From contig NC_065538.1 in the NCBI RefSeq assembly GCF_932294415.1, positions 52,736,343 through 52,800,342 of the forward strand: a stretch of DNA of 64,000 nucleotides. The letters are read 5' to 3'. Of this stretch, positions 22,852 through 34,787 are shown in pieces. The stretch comes from Quercus robur. Lineage: Eukaryota > Streptophyta > Magnoliopsida > Fagales > Fagaceae. Position 1 is the first letter of the stretch, and every line of letters starts with the position of its first letter. Under the pieces are notes generated by a model. That model was not told the origin of the DNA, made no database searches, and was given only the letters and a program-made list of their open reading frames with translations. A program made the position numbers and the translations under genes.

Positions 22852-23658
22852 AAGTTTTTTAATCTTTGTGTCAAGTGAGTTAATGAGTGCAAAATACTAA
22901 GAATCTAATATTAATGAACTATAAATTAAAAAAAAAAATCACATATACTCAATAAAAATCACTACATGTTTCTGAAAAAAATAATAAAATAAAAATTACC
23001 ACATAACAAAAATCACCACATGTTTTATTTTATTAAAAATTAAAAAAAATGATCATAAGTAGTATTAAATTTAGGTAGGAATTTTAATATGTGACTAATT
23101 ACGTTTACTTTAAAAAAATAATTTGACTAATTATCTATATTTTATGATAAAAATTGTGTTTAATTTTAAATATATCTATATGTATGCATAAATGCATGTG
23201 TTACATGCTTAAAAAAAAATTAATTTAACTAATTATTTATATTTTTATAATAAAAATTTTGTTTAATTTTAAATACATCCATGTGTTTGGATAGAGTTAC
23301 ATGCTAGTTATAAATAATAAAATAATATCAATAAGGAATCTATATAAAAATTAATTGTGACTTTAGAGCATTCACGTTAACTTGTTCAAATCAAGAGTTT
23401 TGTAATTTAATTAGCACACTTTCATATGCAAAGCACTTGAAGTTTAAGAGAAAAAAAGTTGATAGAATTAATAATATATTATAACTATAAAAAAAAAAAA
23501 ATTGCGTAAAAATTCATGGAAAAAACAGATTTCTAGTGTAACATTTCCTTTAAGATACCGCCATCAAATAAATGGTAAAAAACTTTCTCAAAAAAATAAA
23601 AATAAATAAATGGCAAAAAATATTGCAAGACTAACCTAGGAGGTTCGAAGTACCAAGA
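22852..23658. other. Gene-free, very AT-rich spacer
   Basis: Repeated TTAATTTAACTAATTATTTA-type words occur near 23100-23290. No gene is seen. Confidence 0.4.
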
Positions 23659-23661
23659 TTA

Positions 23662-24026
23662 GAGCACCCACACTAGATGTGGGATATGTGCCAAATGCTA
23701 AATATTTGGCACATATCCCATACCAAACCCAATTTTACCCCATTTAGTAGATGTGGTATATTGGTTTTTTTTTTGCAACATTGAACAGTACCGTGGCAAA
23801 TTTGCCACGGTACGGAAGAGATGTGGTATATTATTTGTGGTTTGTTTATTGTGTTGATGAGTAGTAAATATTATTTTAATGTGTAGTAAATATTATTTTA
23901 ATATATAGAATTGAATTATAAAATATTTGATAAATAAAATGTTATAAAATAATGTGATAAAATAATAAAGTAGGCATTTAATGTGATAAAATGACATAAT
24001 TTTTGTAACATCTATTACGGATGCTC
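23662..24026. mobile_element. TTA-target MITE with two internal palindromes, 365 bp
   Basis: TTA at 23659-23661 and 24027-24029 flanks the ends GAGCACCCACACTAGATG and, inverted, GAGCATCCGTAATAGATG. The left part carries two hairpins: TGTGCCAAATGC/ATTTGGCACA near 23688-23715 and ACCGTGGCAAATTTGCCACGGT near 23791-23812. No coding frame. TSD and TIR fit a PIF/Harbinger-type MITE. Confidence 0.75.
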
Positions 24027-24029
24027 TTA

Positions 24030-26762
24030 TACTTACCAAAAAAAAAAAAAAAGTACCAAGATTATTCCAAGTTCCAACTACCATTTCTGTGCTAGCAAAT
24101 TCCACTTAGGGAAGTGTGGGTGTAGCCGTACATGTAGACTTGTTAGTATAGGGCTTGGGTTAGGGTAGGTATCACACAAAGTCTAAAAGTGCAATAATAA
24201 TCAAGACAAGAGTGAGAAAGAGAAAGTAAAAATAATTAAGCAACCAAGGATTGGGAGATTGGAATAGGAATAGCCTAATAGGAGGGGAGGGGGGGCCTAG
24301 TGATTGATGGGAACTAAAGGACACGTATGCGGCGGGACCTCACTGCATGCCGGCGTGCGGTGATCACTAAACTGCGTGGGGTGTGGGAACCTAGCTCTGT
24401 CACTTTTGTCTGCGACTGTGCGTGCGTTGGTTACCACGTTATCATGCATTTCACACATAAAAACAAATCAATAACACACTTATTAGTTTTTTTCTTTTAG
24501 CTTATTTACATAAAATAATACAAATATGGAAAAAAAAAATTAATGAATGTCATAAGACAATTGGTTAAGAAAATATTTTTTAAATTTTATTGTAAAAAAA
24601 TAAAAAGTAAATGATTTTTTAATAATTTTTTATTTTATTTATTAAAGTGGTATTCAAATTTTCTTTGTTAATTATTTTTTTTTAAAAATGAAACAATAAT
24701 TAAAAGTCTTTAATCAAAAAGAAGAAAAGAAAAATCAAATTTTATAATAGATTGAAGTGTCAAGTAATAGGTTGGAAAGCTGTCAACAAATCACAATAGA
24801 CTATTTCAATATGTTATGAAACTGAGATGCGAAAATGTGTCCCTAAATTTATTATATATATATTGGTCCTCCCAGCCAGCTAGCTTGGTCTTTGAAGCCC
24901 TCCACAGCCTCCTTAGTCCTTTCACGTGACCATACCCCACCACTGACCAGTCTCATTTCATTTCCCATTTATTTGCGTGAGTAATATAACTATAATAAGA
25001 GAGTTGCATGATAAACAGCCTCACAGTTAGGGACTTTTTCTTTTTGAGGGTTGGTATTGTGGAGGGTCCAACTGGTATATTTCCTCTCTCTGCCTTCTAA
25101 AATTAAAACTGTGCTCTTTTTATGGCTTCATCATCTTGACTTGAGACTTGAGTCTTGAGTCTTGAGTCTTCACTTTCAACAAACAACAGTATGGCTGGGT
25201 GGAACGTGGGCCCAACTTGTTCGTGCCACCTATATGTTACCCATATTGACACCGCCAGTTAATTTCTATTCCTTGATCCCATTTTTTTCTACCAAGCTTT
25301 AAAATCCAAAATTGACATCTAATGGTGACAGGCTAGATAATTTTGGAAAACATTAATGATATCACATTTTCTCAGTGTCACAGAGTTATCTCTAAACTCT
25401 TCCGAGAATAGAGTTTTAGGGGAAAAGATGATTTTTTTTTTTTTTTTTTTTTTTTAGTTTCGGAATGAGAAAAAAAAAATCATGCAAAGTTTAAGAATGA
25501 AAACAATAATTCAAATTATATTATTATTATTAGTATAGATCTTTGGATGAAAAAAAAATGTCATGATTTTATTATATAGTGTGAGAGAGATAAAAGAATA
25601 AGTTAATCAAATAAGTAACTTATAAACAAATTTGTGTTTATCTAACAAGAAAACGAACTAAATTTAAACACGTAATATTGTTTAGTGATAAATTTGAACT
25701 CAACTTGTGTTTAAAATAAAATTTAATGTTTATATTTAAATTTTTAATATTCGATTCAACTTTTTTACAACCCTAATTAAGCACTTCATAACCACTATTA
25801 AAATATCAACTTTACCATCTCAATCAAATATTTGTCTAATCCAATACTAAAATAATTATTTTTTATTCTCACTAATATATACTAAACAAGTATATCTTTT
25901 TTTATTTTTTTTGGGTAGAAAACTAAACAAGCATATCTTTTTTTTCCTTGTTGGGACTCAGATATATTTTGGGGAAGCAGAAAGAAGTTGATAGACTACG
26001 GAGCATAGAGTCAACACTGGAAACAAAAATGAAGAGGAGGCAAAGCTAGCTACCCCATCCCCCATAGCCATGGGTTTGATCGATAAGAACGTAGCATAGA
26101 GGCCCCACAAAGTGACAAACACAGTTCATTGAGGGTGCAAAATTCAACGAACCACACACGTGCGCCGCGGACTCCACCGGGCTTATTAATTAACTCGATT
26201 GTGATCTGGCCATTGCCCATTGGTGAGGGTCCACTTTACTCTCTCTCTCTCTCTCAGCTTTTCTTTTTTGTGATTGGTGATTTTTTTTTTGGCCCATTGT
26301 GCGTGGCACCAATTACGGGAGGAGTATGAAACCTTTTTTAGTTTTTTTTTAGTTTTTTTTTTTAGCATTTGTGGTGGGGTGTGGGACCCACTTTCTGATT
26401 TTAATCATATCCAATAAACCGGTGGGGTCACGTGATGCCCGATATGCCCGCCACCCACGAGGCATTTTTTTTGCATTGCATAAACATATTTAACATTGCT
26501 TTTTCCATACATGCTTGAGGGATGAGATTGATTGAATTCTAGTCTCTAGTTGCACTTTCGGACCTAAAAATATCTTTGTTTTTTCAACTTTATTCTTCAC
26601 AAATAAATAAAAAGGAAAGAGAGAATTAAACACATCAATTAAATTATGGCTTACTTGTACTTGCTTCTCCCTAATTTACTCAAGAGTAAAGTTGAATCAC
26701 CCAACTACTAGTGTACCTAACTGAATGATAGTTTTTTTTTTTTTTTTTTTTTTTTTTTCACA
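24030..26762. other. Gene-free spacer with a GC-richer island
   Basis: 24290-24460 is GC-richer than the surroundings (GCGGGACCTCACTGCATGCC, GGCGTGCGGTGATCACT) and 26390-26460 contains a TCACGTGA palindrome. No open frame, tRNA or known miRNA was recognised. A diverged repeat at 25580-25780 matches words at 13490-13680. Confidence 0.4.
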
Positions 26763-26908
26763 AATACAACAAAATATTATAATATTTTTACAATAAATTT
26801 GAGGTATCAATTTACTGGAGTTTAAAATAAAATTATAAAATATTATATTCAAACCCATCGCAACTAAAATAAAAATGTTGTAAAAATATTGTAATATTTT
26901 GTTGTATT
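26763..26908. mobile_element. Small foldback MITE, about 146 bp
   Basis: ACAACAAAATATTATAATAT at 26766 and onward is matched by the reverse complement of TTGTAAAAATATTGTAATAT, then TTTTGTTGT, at 26878-26907. The arms are about 30 bp around an AT-rich core of about 85 bp. No target duplication was resolved. Confidence 0.6.
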
Positions 26909-27288
26909 TTAGATTTTCTCGTTGAATAATCAACTTTCTAACCTCTTATTTGATTTAGTTTAAGTTTTCTCTTAAGGATGTAAATTCAATAAATTTTTTG
27001 CTATTGAATATAGATTTTTTTTTTTTTTCATTTTTAAATCTCTCTCTCTCTCTCTCTCTCTCAATGTTGCCATCCATCCACTTTGAGTTTTGTACCTTAT
27101 TTTATTTGTATGAAAATAGGTTTGATTTGTTTCAACTTTTGATATGAAGGGCAGAATCAAAATTCTGAATTATATATATATATATATATAAAAAGAAAGT
27201 CCAATGGGCCCAAGCATTCATTTCAAAGAAAAAAAAGACTTTTCACTACAGAATTTATCAACAATAATTAGCAATAGATACTTGACTA

Positions 27289-27383
27289 TTTTTTTTTTGA
27301 TAATTCAATAACTGGGAGTCGGGGGATTTAAACCATGTATGTTTCCATTAAAAACACTATAAGATGTCAATCAGCTGATTAAA
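27289..27383 (-). mobile_element. tRNA-derived SINE, degenerate
   Basis: On the minus strand a decayed box A (TAATCAGCTGATTGACATC) precedes GTTTTTAATGGAAACAT, box B GGTTTAAATCCCCC, then ATTGAATTATC and an A10 tail. It shares the AATGGAAACAT and box B layout with the SINE at 9618-9722, so they are the same family. Confidence 0.55.
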
Positions 27384-29314
27384 AAGTTGATTTCTCCATA
27401 GTTTCCGGAAGTGGAATCAAATTTTAAATAATTTCGGTGCAAACTAACATTAAAAAAATAAAAATAAAAAATTGAGTGCAAACTTTGCCAATGCAGTTGG
27501 AACTTAGAATAAAAAAAAGAAAAAAAAAGAAGAAGAAGATGAACAATATAAATGGTCCAAAAAACAAAACATAGTGACAAATATATGACAAGTGACAACA
27601 TATATATTATATCATATTAGCTTCTAAAAAAATAGATAAAAACCTAAAATTTAGGTACAGTATGTTAGTATTTTAGATGGAGTACAATAGATAATAAAAT
27701 TAATAATTTTCAACGGATTCTGCATGGTTGACAGTTTCTGAAGTTAAACAAGCCCAATCCAAGGAGCTGATAGGCTGGACTCGTGAGTCGTGACAAGTTC
27801 ATTCTCAAATGGTTTAGGTAGTTAGGCTCTCATACACACTCAGGTTCAAGTGGATCTTAAATTAAACAAGCCCAATCCAGTTTTTAATATAAACATCAAC
27901 AACAAGGAACAGAAAGCGACAACAGATAACTTCTAAAACCGAGGTTCAAGTGGATCATAAATTAAATTAGCAAAGTTATTCAATGACCAACTAGGCTAAG
28001 GGGCAGAGTTTACCAAAATGTAGCTACTATGATTTATATCAAGGATAATAATTATGGAAAATGAAAAAAGTTGTCAAAACATTAATTGCTTTTTTTTTCT
28101 TTTCCCATAAAAACTTTCTTTAACTGGATTCTTAATGAGTGCCCTGAGGGCACTCGTTAGTATTTCCCTAATAAAAAATGGCTAATAATTGTCTTGATGC
28201 CCATTCATTTTCCGTGGACAAATATATTGTATATCATCACCTAGTGGATCCATAAACATTTAAACATATATTTACTATCACCATTTGGCATTTATTTAGT
28301 GCGACAAAATCTATATTTTAAATCGATAAATATTTCTTAAAAAAAGGATAAATGAATATTTTAACTATGCCTCTATGGTGAAATTACACTAAAAATTGTA
28401 GAAGCTTCAAATTAGTTGGAAGTTATATTGAGGAGATACAACTTTTGTTTAGTGCATTTGTGCACTAGATACGATAAAATACGAACACATGTTCATAGAA
28501 GTTTCACCTATACTGAGGTAAGTAAGTAATCCCAACATATTTAGGTTGCAAGTAAACCCAAAATATATATAATGATAAAAAAATTTCACTTTTTTTTATT
28601 CATAATTGCTAAAATGGCCTATAACATTTGGTTCATTATTATTGGTCCATTATAAATATAGTGACAGTAGTAAGCCAATGTAAAATAATGTTACTCCAAT
28701 TGTTATTATTATTATTATTATCTAAGAATCTATCACATTAACAAGTTACTAAAAATGTTGTGAAATTTTTTACTTTAACAATGCTCTACTACTATTCTAT
28801 GTATATTTTCTTTTAAAGCTTGTAGAAGAATCAACATATGTTATCCCACTTTTAGTGTTTAACTTCATGTTCCACTAATTTGGAATATAGAATTTGTCTT
28901 TTTTCCTTTTGTTCATATTTTAAAGATTGGCTACTTTTTTTGTTTGAATTTGAGAACCAAAACGTGGTTACTTAATAGTGATAGGATGCGTAGCATATAT
29001 AGTAATTGTTAGAGTATACAGTAGAATACTCATAATCAAACATAAAATTTGTTTTCACCTTAGAAAATGACATTTTCTTCATAACATAATTGATTTCTCC
29101 CACGTCACACGCTTTCACAAAATAAGATCTATTGTGAAATTAAATATGCAAAAGAAATTGATGTTAAAACAATCATTAATAGTACCAAGATGTGACAAGA
29201 TTATAATAAATATATAAATATAAGATGTTTTATAATCAATCTTATAGAATTTACAATTCTTAAAAAAAAAAAAAAAAAAAAATCTTATAGAATTTACGCT
29301 CAATTAAAAAAAGA
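27384..29314. other. Gene-free AT-rich spacer
   Basis: No coding frame. A perfect short palindrome GAGTGCCCTGAGGGCACTC lies at 28137-28155. A short repeated ATCTTATAGAATTTAC word flanks an A-run at 29238-29295. Confidence 0.4.
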
Positions 29315-29709
29315 CAAAGTTTAACCACAAAATTAGTTGTAGCCTATAAGCCTACAACCGTATTCAATATATTTTTATTGGAGGTGAATTTTGACAAATC
29401 CATCATTTGATTGCATCTTCTTCTTATATCTTTCATGCTTGCAAAATATTTAGAAAATTAAAGATCAATAACTATGTCATCAATAAATTATTTAAATTGC
29501 AAGTTTTTGTAATTTAACATTATGCCTAAAGTATAAGCTTATAGATCATATAATAAATTATATCTGATTGACACAAAATTTAACATGTGTGTTAAGAGCG
29601 TAAAGAACATACAATTCAACGGTTAGATTTTCAAAATATATAGTAATGTTTATTTTATTGAGTAAGATTGTAGCCTTAGGTTACAACTAATTTTGTAACT
29701 AAACTTTGT
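29315..29709. mobile_element. MITE with about 41-bp TIRs, 395 bp
   Basis: CAAAGTTTAACCACAAAATT (29315) with AGTTGTAGCC matches the inverted right end AAAGTTTAGTTACAAAATTA with GTTGTAACC (29665-29709). The core is AT-rich and non-coding. The superfamily is unclear because the target duplication could not be read. Confidence 0.65.
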
Positions 29710-29848
29710 TTATTAAAAAAAAAATATTATAATAATAATGTAGACATAATGGGAGAAGTTAACAAAGTGTCAAAATTATTTAATTTATATTGTAGTATAT
29801 TTATATAAATACTAGTTGTCAACTCATGCAATGCACCAAAAATTTTAG

Positions 29849-29849
<1 letters not shown>

Positions 29850-29880
<31 letters not shown>
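29850..29880. repeat. (AT)n microsatellite
   Basis: A pure AT dinucleotide run, close to a possible decayed Helitron end at 29809. Confidence 0.9.
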
Positions 29881-29883
<3 letters not shown>

Positions 29884-29968
29884 CTTCTATTTTTTTCTCT
29901 TAAATATAAAATTAGTAATTATTGTTGTAGTTATTACTATACATTTATTATGATTTTTTTATATATAT

Positions 29969-30567
29969 TGTAAGAACCAAGTACAAGAATTCTGGGCCTT
30001 AGATCACTTTGGCTCACAATTTATTTGTAGTGGGTTTAAGGATTTCCTACAATGGGTCATTCTCGGCAGAGAGACTCAAAGCAACACTCAGTTGATACTC
30101 TCTCCTTGACTGTTTTCTCTCAATTTTTCTGAACCTCTTTTTCTCCCAACTTTCTTCTATTTATAGCTAAGGTTAGTGGGGAGATTATGATTACAGTCAC
30201 CGTTAGTGCTACTGAAGGTCCAGTATTATCTGGTTAAAGTGGGTGTTTAGGTGAAAGGGCGGTGCAGCATTTATGATCTTGGAACTTGGTTCTATTTTGA
30301 CCGATTATGTTCGGCAACTCAATTTCCTGTGCATATCATGATTTTCCCGGATATGACTCATACGCTCGACTGGGAAAGCTTAACCGGTTAACTCTGGAAA
30401 CTCAATACCCAAAACTTATTTTTACTCTAAGGCAGTTTCAAGAAGGGCATAAGGTAACTGGACCTTTCTGCTGGGCCTGCGCCCAAAGCCGGTATGGGCT
30501 TGGGCTCGGGGCCTAGATGGGTCTGGGCCCAGGGCCAGTATGGGCTTTGGAATCTCGGTGCCGTACA
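29969..30567 (+). mobile_element. Solo LTR with 5-bp target duplication, 599 bp
   Basis: It begins TGTAAGAACC and ends GCCGTACA (TG...CA). TATAT directly precedes it (29964-29968) and directly follows it (30568-30572). Inside is a TATA-like CTATTTATAGC at about 30158 and a GC-richer 3' part with GGGCCTGCGCCCAAAG. No internal retrotransposon region adjoins, so this is a solo LTR left by recombination. The short frame at 30307-30516 lies inside it and is not a gene. Confidence 0.7.
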
Positions 30568-30730
30568 TATATAATTGTCTATTCTATTATTTAAAGAAAA
30601 TATGATGTGACTATATTTTAATAGATCATTTAAAATTTTAAATATAATACAACATCTATATTCAATTAAAATATTAATATTAGAATAATGTGTAAAATTG
30701 TAATTATATGTTTTTGATTATATACACAAA

Positions 30731-31466
30731 CTAGCCTTTGAGCACACGCATGCGCGTTGCACGTGCTCAGAGACTCTTATATTTTCTTTTATAGGAAAAA
30801 ACATTTCACCAAAATTCTAGGAGAGTGACTGATGTTTAAAAAATTGAATAAAAAATTTACCTTTTCTCAAAGAGGATGGTGTATAGTAAGATAAAATTAG
30901 AGGAAATCAATATAGTTGTGGGAAAAATCTAGAAAAGAGAGATAAAAGTTATGAGAAAGAAATAGATAATAGAAGATTAAATCAAACATGAAATTAGTTC
31001 AAAGGAAAGGAAAATACAATGAAAAATACAAAGTAATAATTAAAACGATATCAAAGGAAATGTACCTTTCTCAATGAAGTGATGGTGATGGATTGAAAAT
31101 ATAAATTGAGGAAATCAAAGTATTTGTGCAAAGAAAGTAAAAACTAAAACTTGAAATATATACAAATAGGCAAGGATTTTAAAGCTTGTAGACTTGTAGT
31201 AGCTGATAGCTTCATTTTTTTTTTTTTTTTTTTTTTGGGATCAAATGGGAGAGTAAGAAATTTGAAATCAAATAAATTAGGTGAAAGAAGTTAGGGAGCT
31301 TTTTTTTTTTTGATAACATGTGTTTCTGTTTGATTTTTTTTTTTAATTAAATTTTTATAAATTCCCTCTTTTTGCTTAGATGAGGGATTAAAAATTTGAA
31401 TTCAATTAAAAGGCGATCAACATGTATGTGTGTGTTGGATTTTAGGAATCTATTTTTATATAGAGA
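30731..31466 (-). mobile_element. Non-autonomous Helitron, 736 bp
   Basis: On the minus strand the 5' end is A|TCTCTATATAAAAATAG (31466 downward). The 3' end is a hairpin GAGCAC...GTGTGCTC (a GC-rich stem around GTGCAACGCGCATGC), then AAAGGCTAG|T at 30731. TC start, a hairpin about 5 bases before CTRR, and insertion between A and T are the Helitron signature. No Rep/helicase frame is present. Confidence 0.75.
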
Positions 31467-34120
31467 TATATAGAAAAGGTTGAGATAAGGATAGAGATAA
31501 GAACTTTTATTTATTTATTTATTTAAGAAGCAGTACGCTAAGGCCTAATATTTGAATTTAAATAGAACACAAACATTGAATTGGAATGGATTATGATGTA
31601 AATAATTTTTTTTTAAACGTTTTAATTTATTTATTTATGAATTTGAAAATTGAAAGTAGTGTAGTGGAGTTACCTGGTATTTTTGAATGTGTATTTGTCC
31701 CCAAGTTTTATCACCCCTTAAATTTATGAGAAATTATAAGGTTCTCATGGTGGATAAGTGACGTGGTTCACCATTTCACTAAAAAACTCTCATCGGTTTA
31801 AAATTGCTGAGTTAGAAAATTTTTTTAAACAAAAATTAATTACTGACTGAGTAATTTTAAACAAGTGTGAGTCTTTTAATGGAATGGTAAACAAGTGACG
31901 TGGTCCATCAGAAAACTGTATAATTTCTCTAAATTTAGGTTGTAATGATATTTTTAAATCACATCAAAGTCCGATTCAAAGAAGAAAATTTTGTCTGTTA
32001 TAAATAGTATTTTTTTTAAACGAGCCTATTATAGATAGTAAGATAATATAGATATAGATAGATTATAAATTATAGATATGTGTTCATTGTATTGGATAAT
32101 GAAAAAAAATAGACCACCCTAATAAGTCCTAACATCTTTTTCAAACATTATCACAAACCCATAATTTATTCCCCAAATCCAAGCAAAGAAAGAATCACAA
32201 TTAGATTTATTTCCTCTATTCAAAAGGGCCGAGGAGCTAAAGTCTAGAGTCTAGACCACGTGTACAGCAAACGTATGGAAATGCTTAGACTTTAATTTAT
32301 TCTTATTATTTTTTTTATAATTAAAAAAAAAAAATAAAAAAACGCACTCCGTGACGGTATCCCTCTCTTTAAGCGGGGGCAAATCCCTTGAACATAGAGA
32401 TAGCCCACCAAAGCAATACACGTCACACACTACAAACAATGAAAGTCGCTCTAAAGCCTCAAAACAATTAACACACACAAACAAAACAATGGTCTCTGTT
32501 TCCATGTAAGTACAGGAGAAAAAGCTAACGAACAAACAACATCAATATCACACAGACCCTCAATCATATATTTTTCTTATCGGCCCAATGAAGCTCAAAC
32601 CCAGTCAATGCCTTTTATTCATTGGTCCATTTGTTCATTAATTAACCACCATCCAATTTTTTATTTATCAACCATAATGTATATTTTTGTGAAGGTCTCG
32701 TTGATACTTCTTCTAGTATTTTAAACAAAAATATCTACTATTCAAATTCTCAAATTATATATAAATATTTTAAAGTATGAATTACAATTTATACCTTTAA
32801 AGTTTGGTATATTTTTTAATTTTCTCTTTAAAGCTTCGAAATTTAGATTAATACTGCTAAGGTTACTTATTATTTGAATGTAAGCTCTTTCATTCATGCA
32901 CTAGGTGTCTCTTAAATCGTCAAACATTAGCTACATTCAAACTCAGCCACCGATCCCACACTAGCAAAGCCAACTATAACCAACAAAAGCCCAAATGCGC
33001 TGTTTGTGTTGGGAAAAAGAAATATGAAAAGTAAGAGGAACCTATGTGTTTATGTTGGGGTTGGGGGTGGGGGTGGAGGGGAAGAGAGGTGATATTAGGT
33101 GTTTCGGATGCATGCATCCTCCCACTCACATCAAGGTGGACCCCACACTCGCGTGTTTGTGTGGGAGAAAGAAATATGAAAAGTAAGAGAAACTTATATG
33201 TCTCATGTGAGTGGAAGGATGCATGTATCTGAAACACCTTATATTTTCTCGTCGGGGGGAGGGAGGGGGGAGAAACATTAAAAGTAAGAGAATGAACAAC
33301 TAAACAAGAGTGGGATGTAGTTAATAATGAAAGTACTCTAAAACCAAATAACTCATCATTCAAATATTTTTAATTTTTACAAGAACAGTTACAAGAACAA
33401 TATTATGTTTGTTCTTAAATTTTACAAAACCCTATTTTTTTTTTGAATGACCCTAACTTTTAGATATTGTTGTTGTTGTTGTTTTTTTTTTTTTAATTTA
33501 TTTTTTTTAAAGAAATGTTTTTCTTGTTGTGAGAGGAGGGGACATAAAATGCTCTCATTGCCATGACGGAGCGAATCCAGGTACACAAAGACTGAAGACA
33601 CTTTTCAAATCGCGTGTACGAATTTAAATTTGAGTCAAACCACAAATGTGTTTACTATAATTATCCCTTAACAATAAAAAAAACCTCTATAAAAAAAAAA
33701 AAAAAGAAAAAAAAGAAAAAACCCCAAAGAGTAATTTTCAACACGGTTCCACGAGATCCCAAAAAATCCGAAGCAGAAAGAAACGCTTTCATACTTTCCA
33801 ACTTGGTTGGTTCTCTCTATCTTTCACACTCTATCACTTTCATTTCTTAGTTTAAAAAAATGTTATTTTATTTTTTTATTATTTTTAACTTTAATAATAC
33901 ACTTACAAAGCTATTTTAAATTTATGTGGGGTTGAAATTTTAATTAGCAAGTTGTTGGGGGTGGTGGCAGTGTTACTTGCGCTCCAAGTTTCGTGATTAG
34001 AAATTTATGGAAATTAAAATGCTACAGTTGACGACTCGTCAAAATGGATGAGTATTCCAAACTAATAATAACAGAAAGAGAAATGAAAGTGCTTCCCTGT
34101 TTTGTTTGTTTTGGGTGTTT
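31467..34120. other. Gene-free spacer
   Basis: No coding frame. It includes a structured repeat at 33000-33246 (listed separately) and long A/T runs. The 33760-34120 part may be distal promoter of the heat shock factor gene. Confidence 0.4.
33000..33246. repeat. Combined direct and inverted repeat
   Basis: A direct repeat (GAAATATGAAAAGTAAGAG at 33021 and 33170, with similar flanks) is interleaved with an inverted repeat. The left arm 33091-33131 (GGTGTTTCGGATGCATGCAT) pairs with the right arm 33204-33246 (ATGCATGTATCTGAAACACC). Confidence 0.7.
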
Positions 34121-34787
34121 TTATTATTTTTATATATATTTAGAAATAGTATATACATGACCTGCCAACTGTTTCTCTTTCAAAAACTCCGCAATTTTGG
34201 CTAAGGGTTTTTGTTCTTTTTGCTTGGGCAAAACGACAACTTGGGTTGAATTTATCTCTCGATTTCGTCCCTGTTGTCGTTCCGTTTTTTTAGTTCTTGA
34301 TTCCGCGTGTTACAAGCTTTCTCGGCTGACTTCACTGCCAACTGTGTGTCTCTCGACTTGTTCAGAGGTTATTGTAGCTCAATAAAACCGGTATGGTCTT
34401 TTTTTATTTTTCAGGTGGATTAATTTAAATAAGGGTTCTGCGTTTTATTGGATTTTGAGAATTTCATTGCGTGGAATTAAGGTTTTTATGATTCAGTGTT
34501 TGGTTTCAATTCCAATTGATGTGGGACAAAAAGGGTTATTTTGTGTTGGTTGAATTTGAAGCTTGGGGTTAAGATAAAAGGGGTTTTTTTTTTTTTTTGG
34601 AAGAAAAATAGGGATAAAAGGGTTTTTTGCAATTGGGGTTTTGCCTCTGAACATATATGCAAGGAGATTGATTGGGAATTTGGTTTGATTTGAGTGAATT
34701 TTTGTGGGTATTGAGTCGGTTGATGACTGGGTTGTGGATTTTGAGTTTTGGGGTTTAAGGTGTGTGAGTGTGAATTGGGAAATTACA
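34121..34787 (+). promoter_or_regulatory. Core promoter and long leader of the HsfA4-type gene
   Basis: TATATATATT at 34131-34140 is a plausible TATA box, which would place transcription start near 34165 and give a leader of about 600 bases. The leader is T-rich and contains T-runs at 34588-34600; an intron in it (for example from the GGTATG at 34389) is possible. No clear tandem heat shock element was seen. Confidence 0.35.

Noticed and set aside
24120..25300. GC-richer island considered as a microRNA or lncRNA locus
   Set aside because: No known miRNA sequence was recognised and no stable long hairpin is evident by eye.
29809..29830. Possible decayed Helitron 3' end (ACTAGTTGTCAACTCATGCA on the plus strand)
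   Set aside because: CTAGT and a GC-poorer stem are present, but no matching TC start could be placed because the solo LTR and a second Helitron interrupt the region.
30307..30516. A 69-codon frame
   Set aside because: It lies inside the solo LTR and shows no domain.
33760..33850. Heat shock element candidates upstream of the HsfA4-type gene (GAAACGCTTTC)
   Set aside because: The GAA and TTC blocks are not spaced as nGAAnnTTCn, so no proper element could be claimed.
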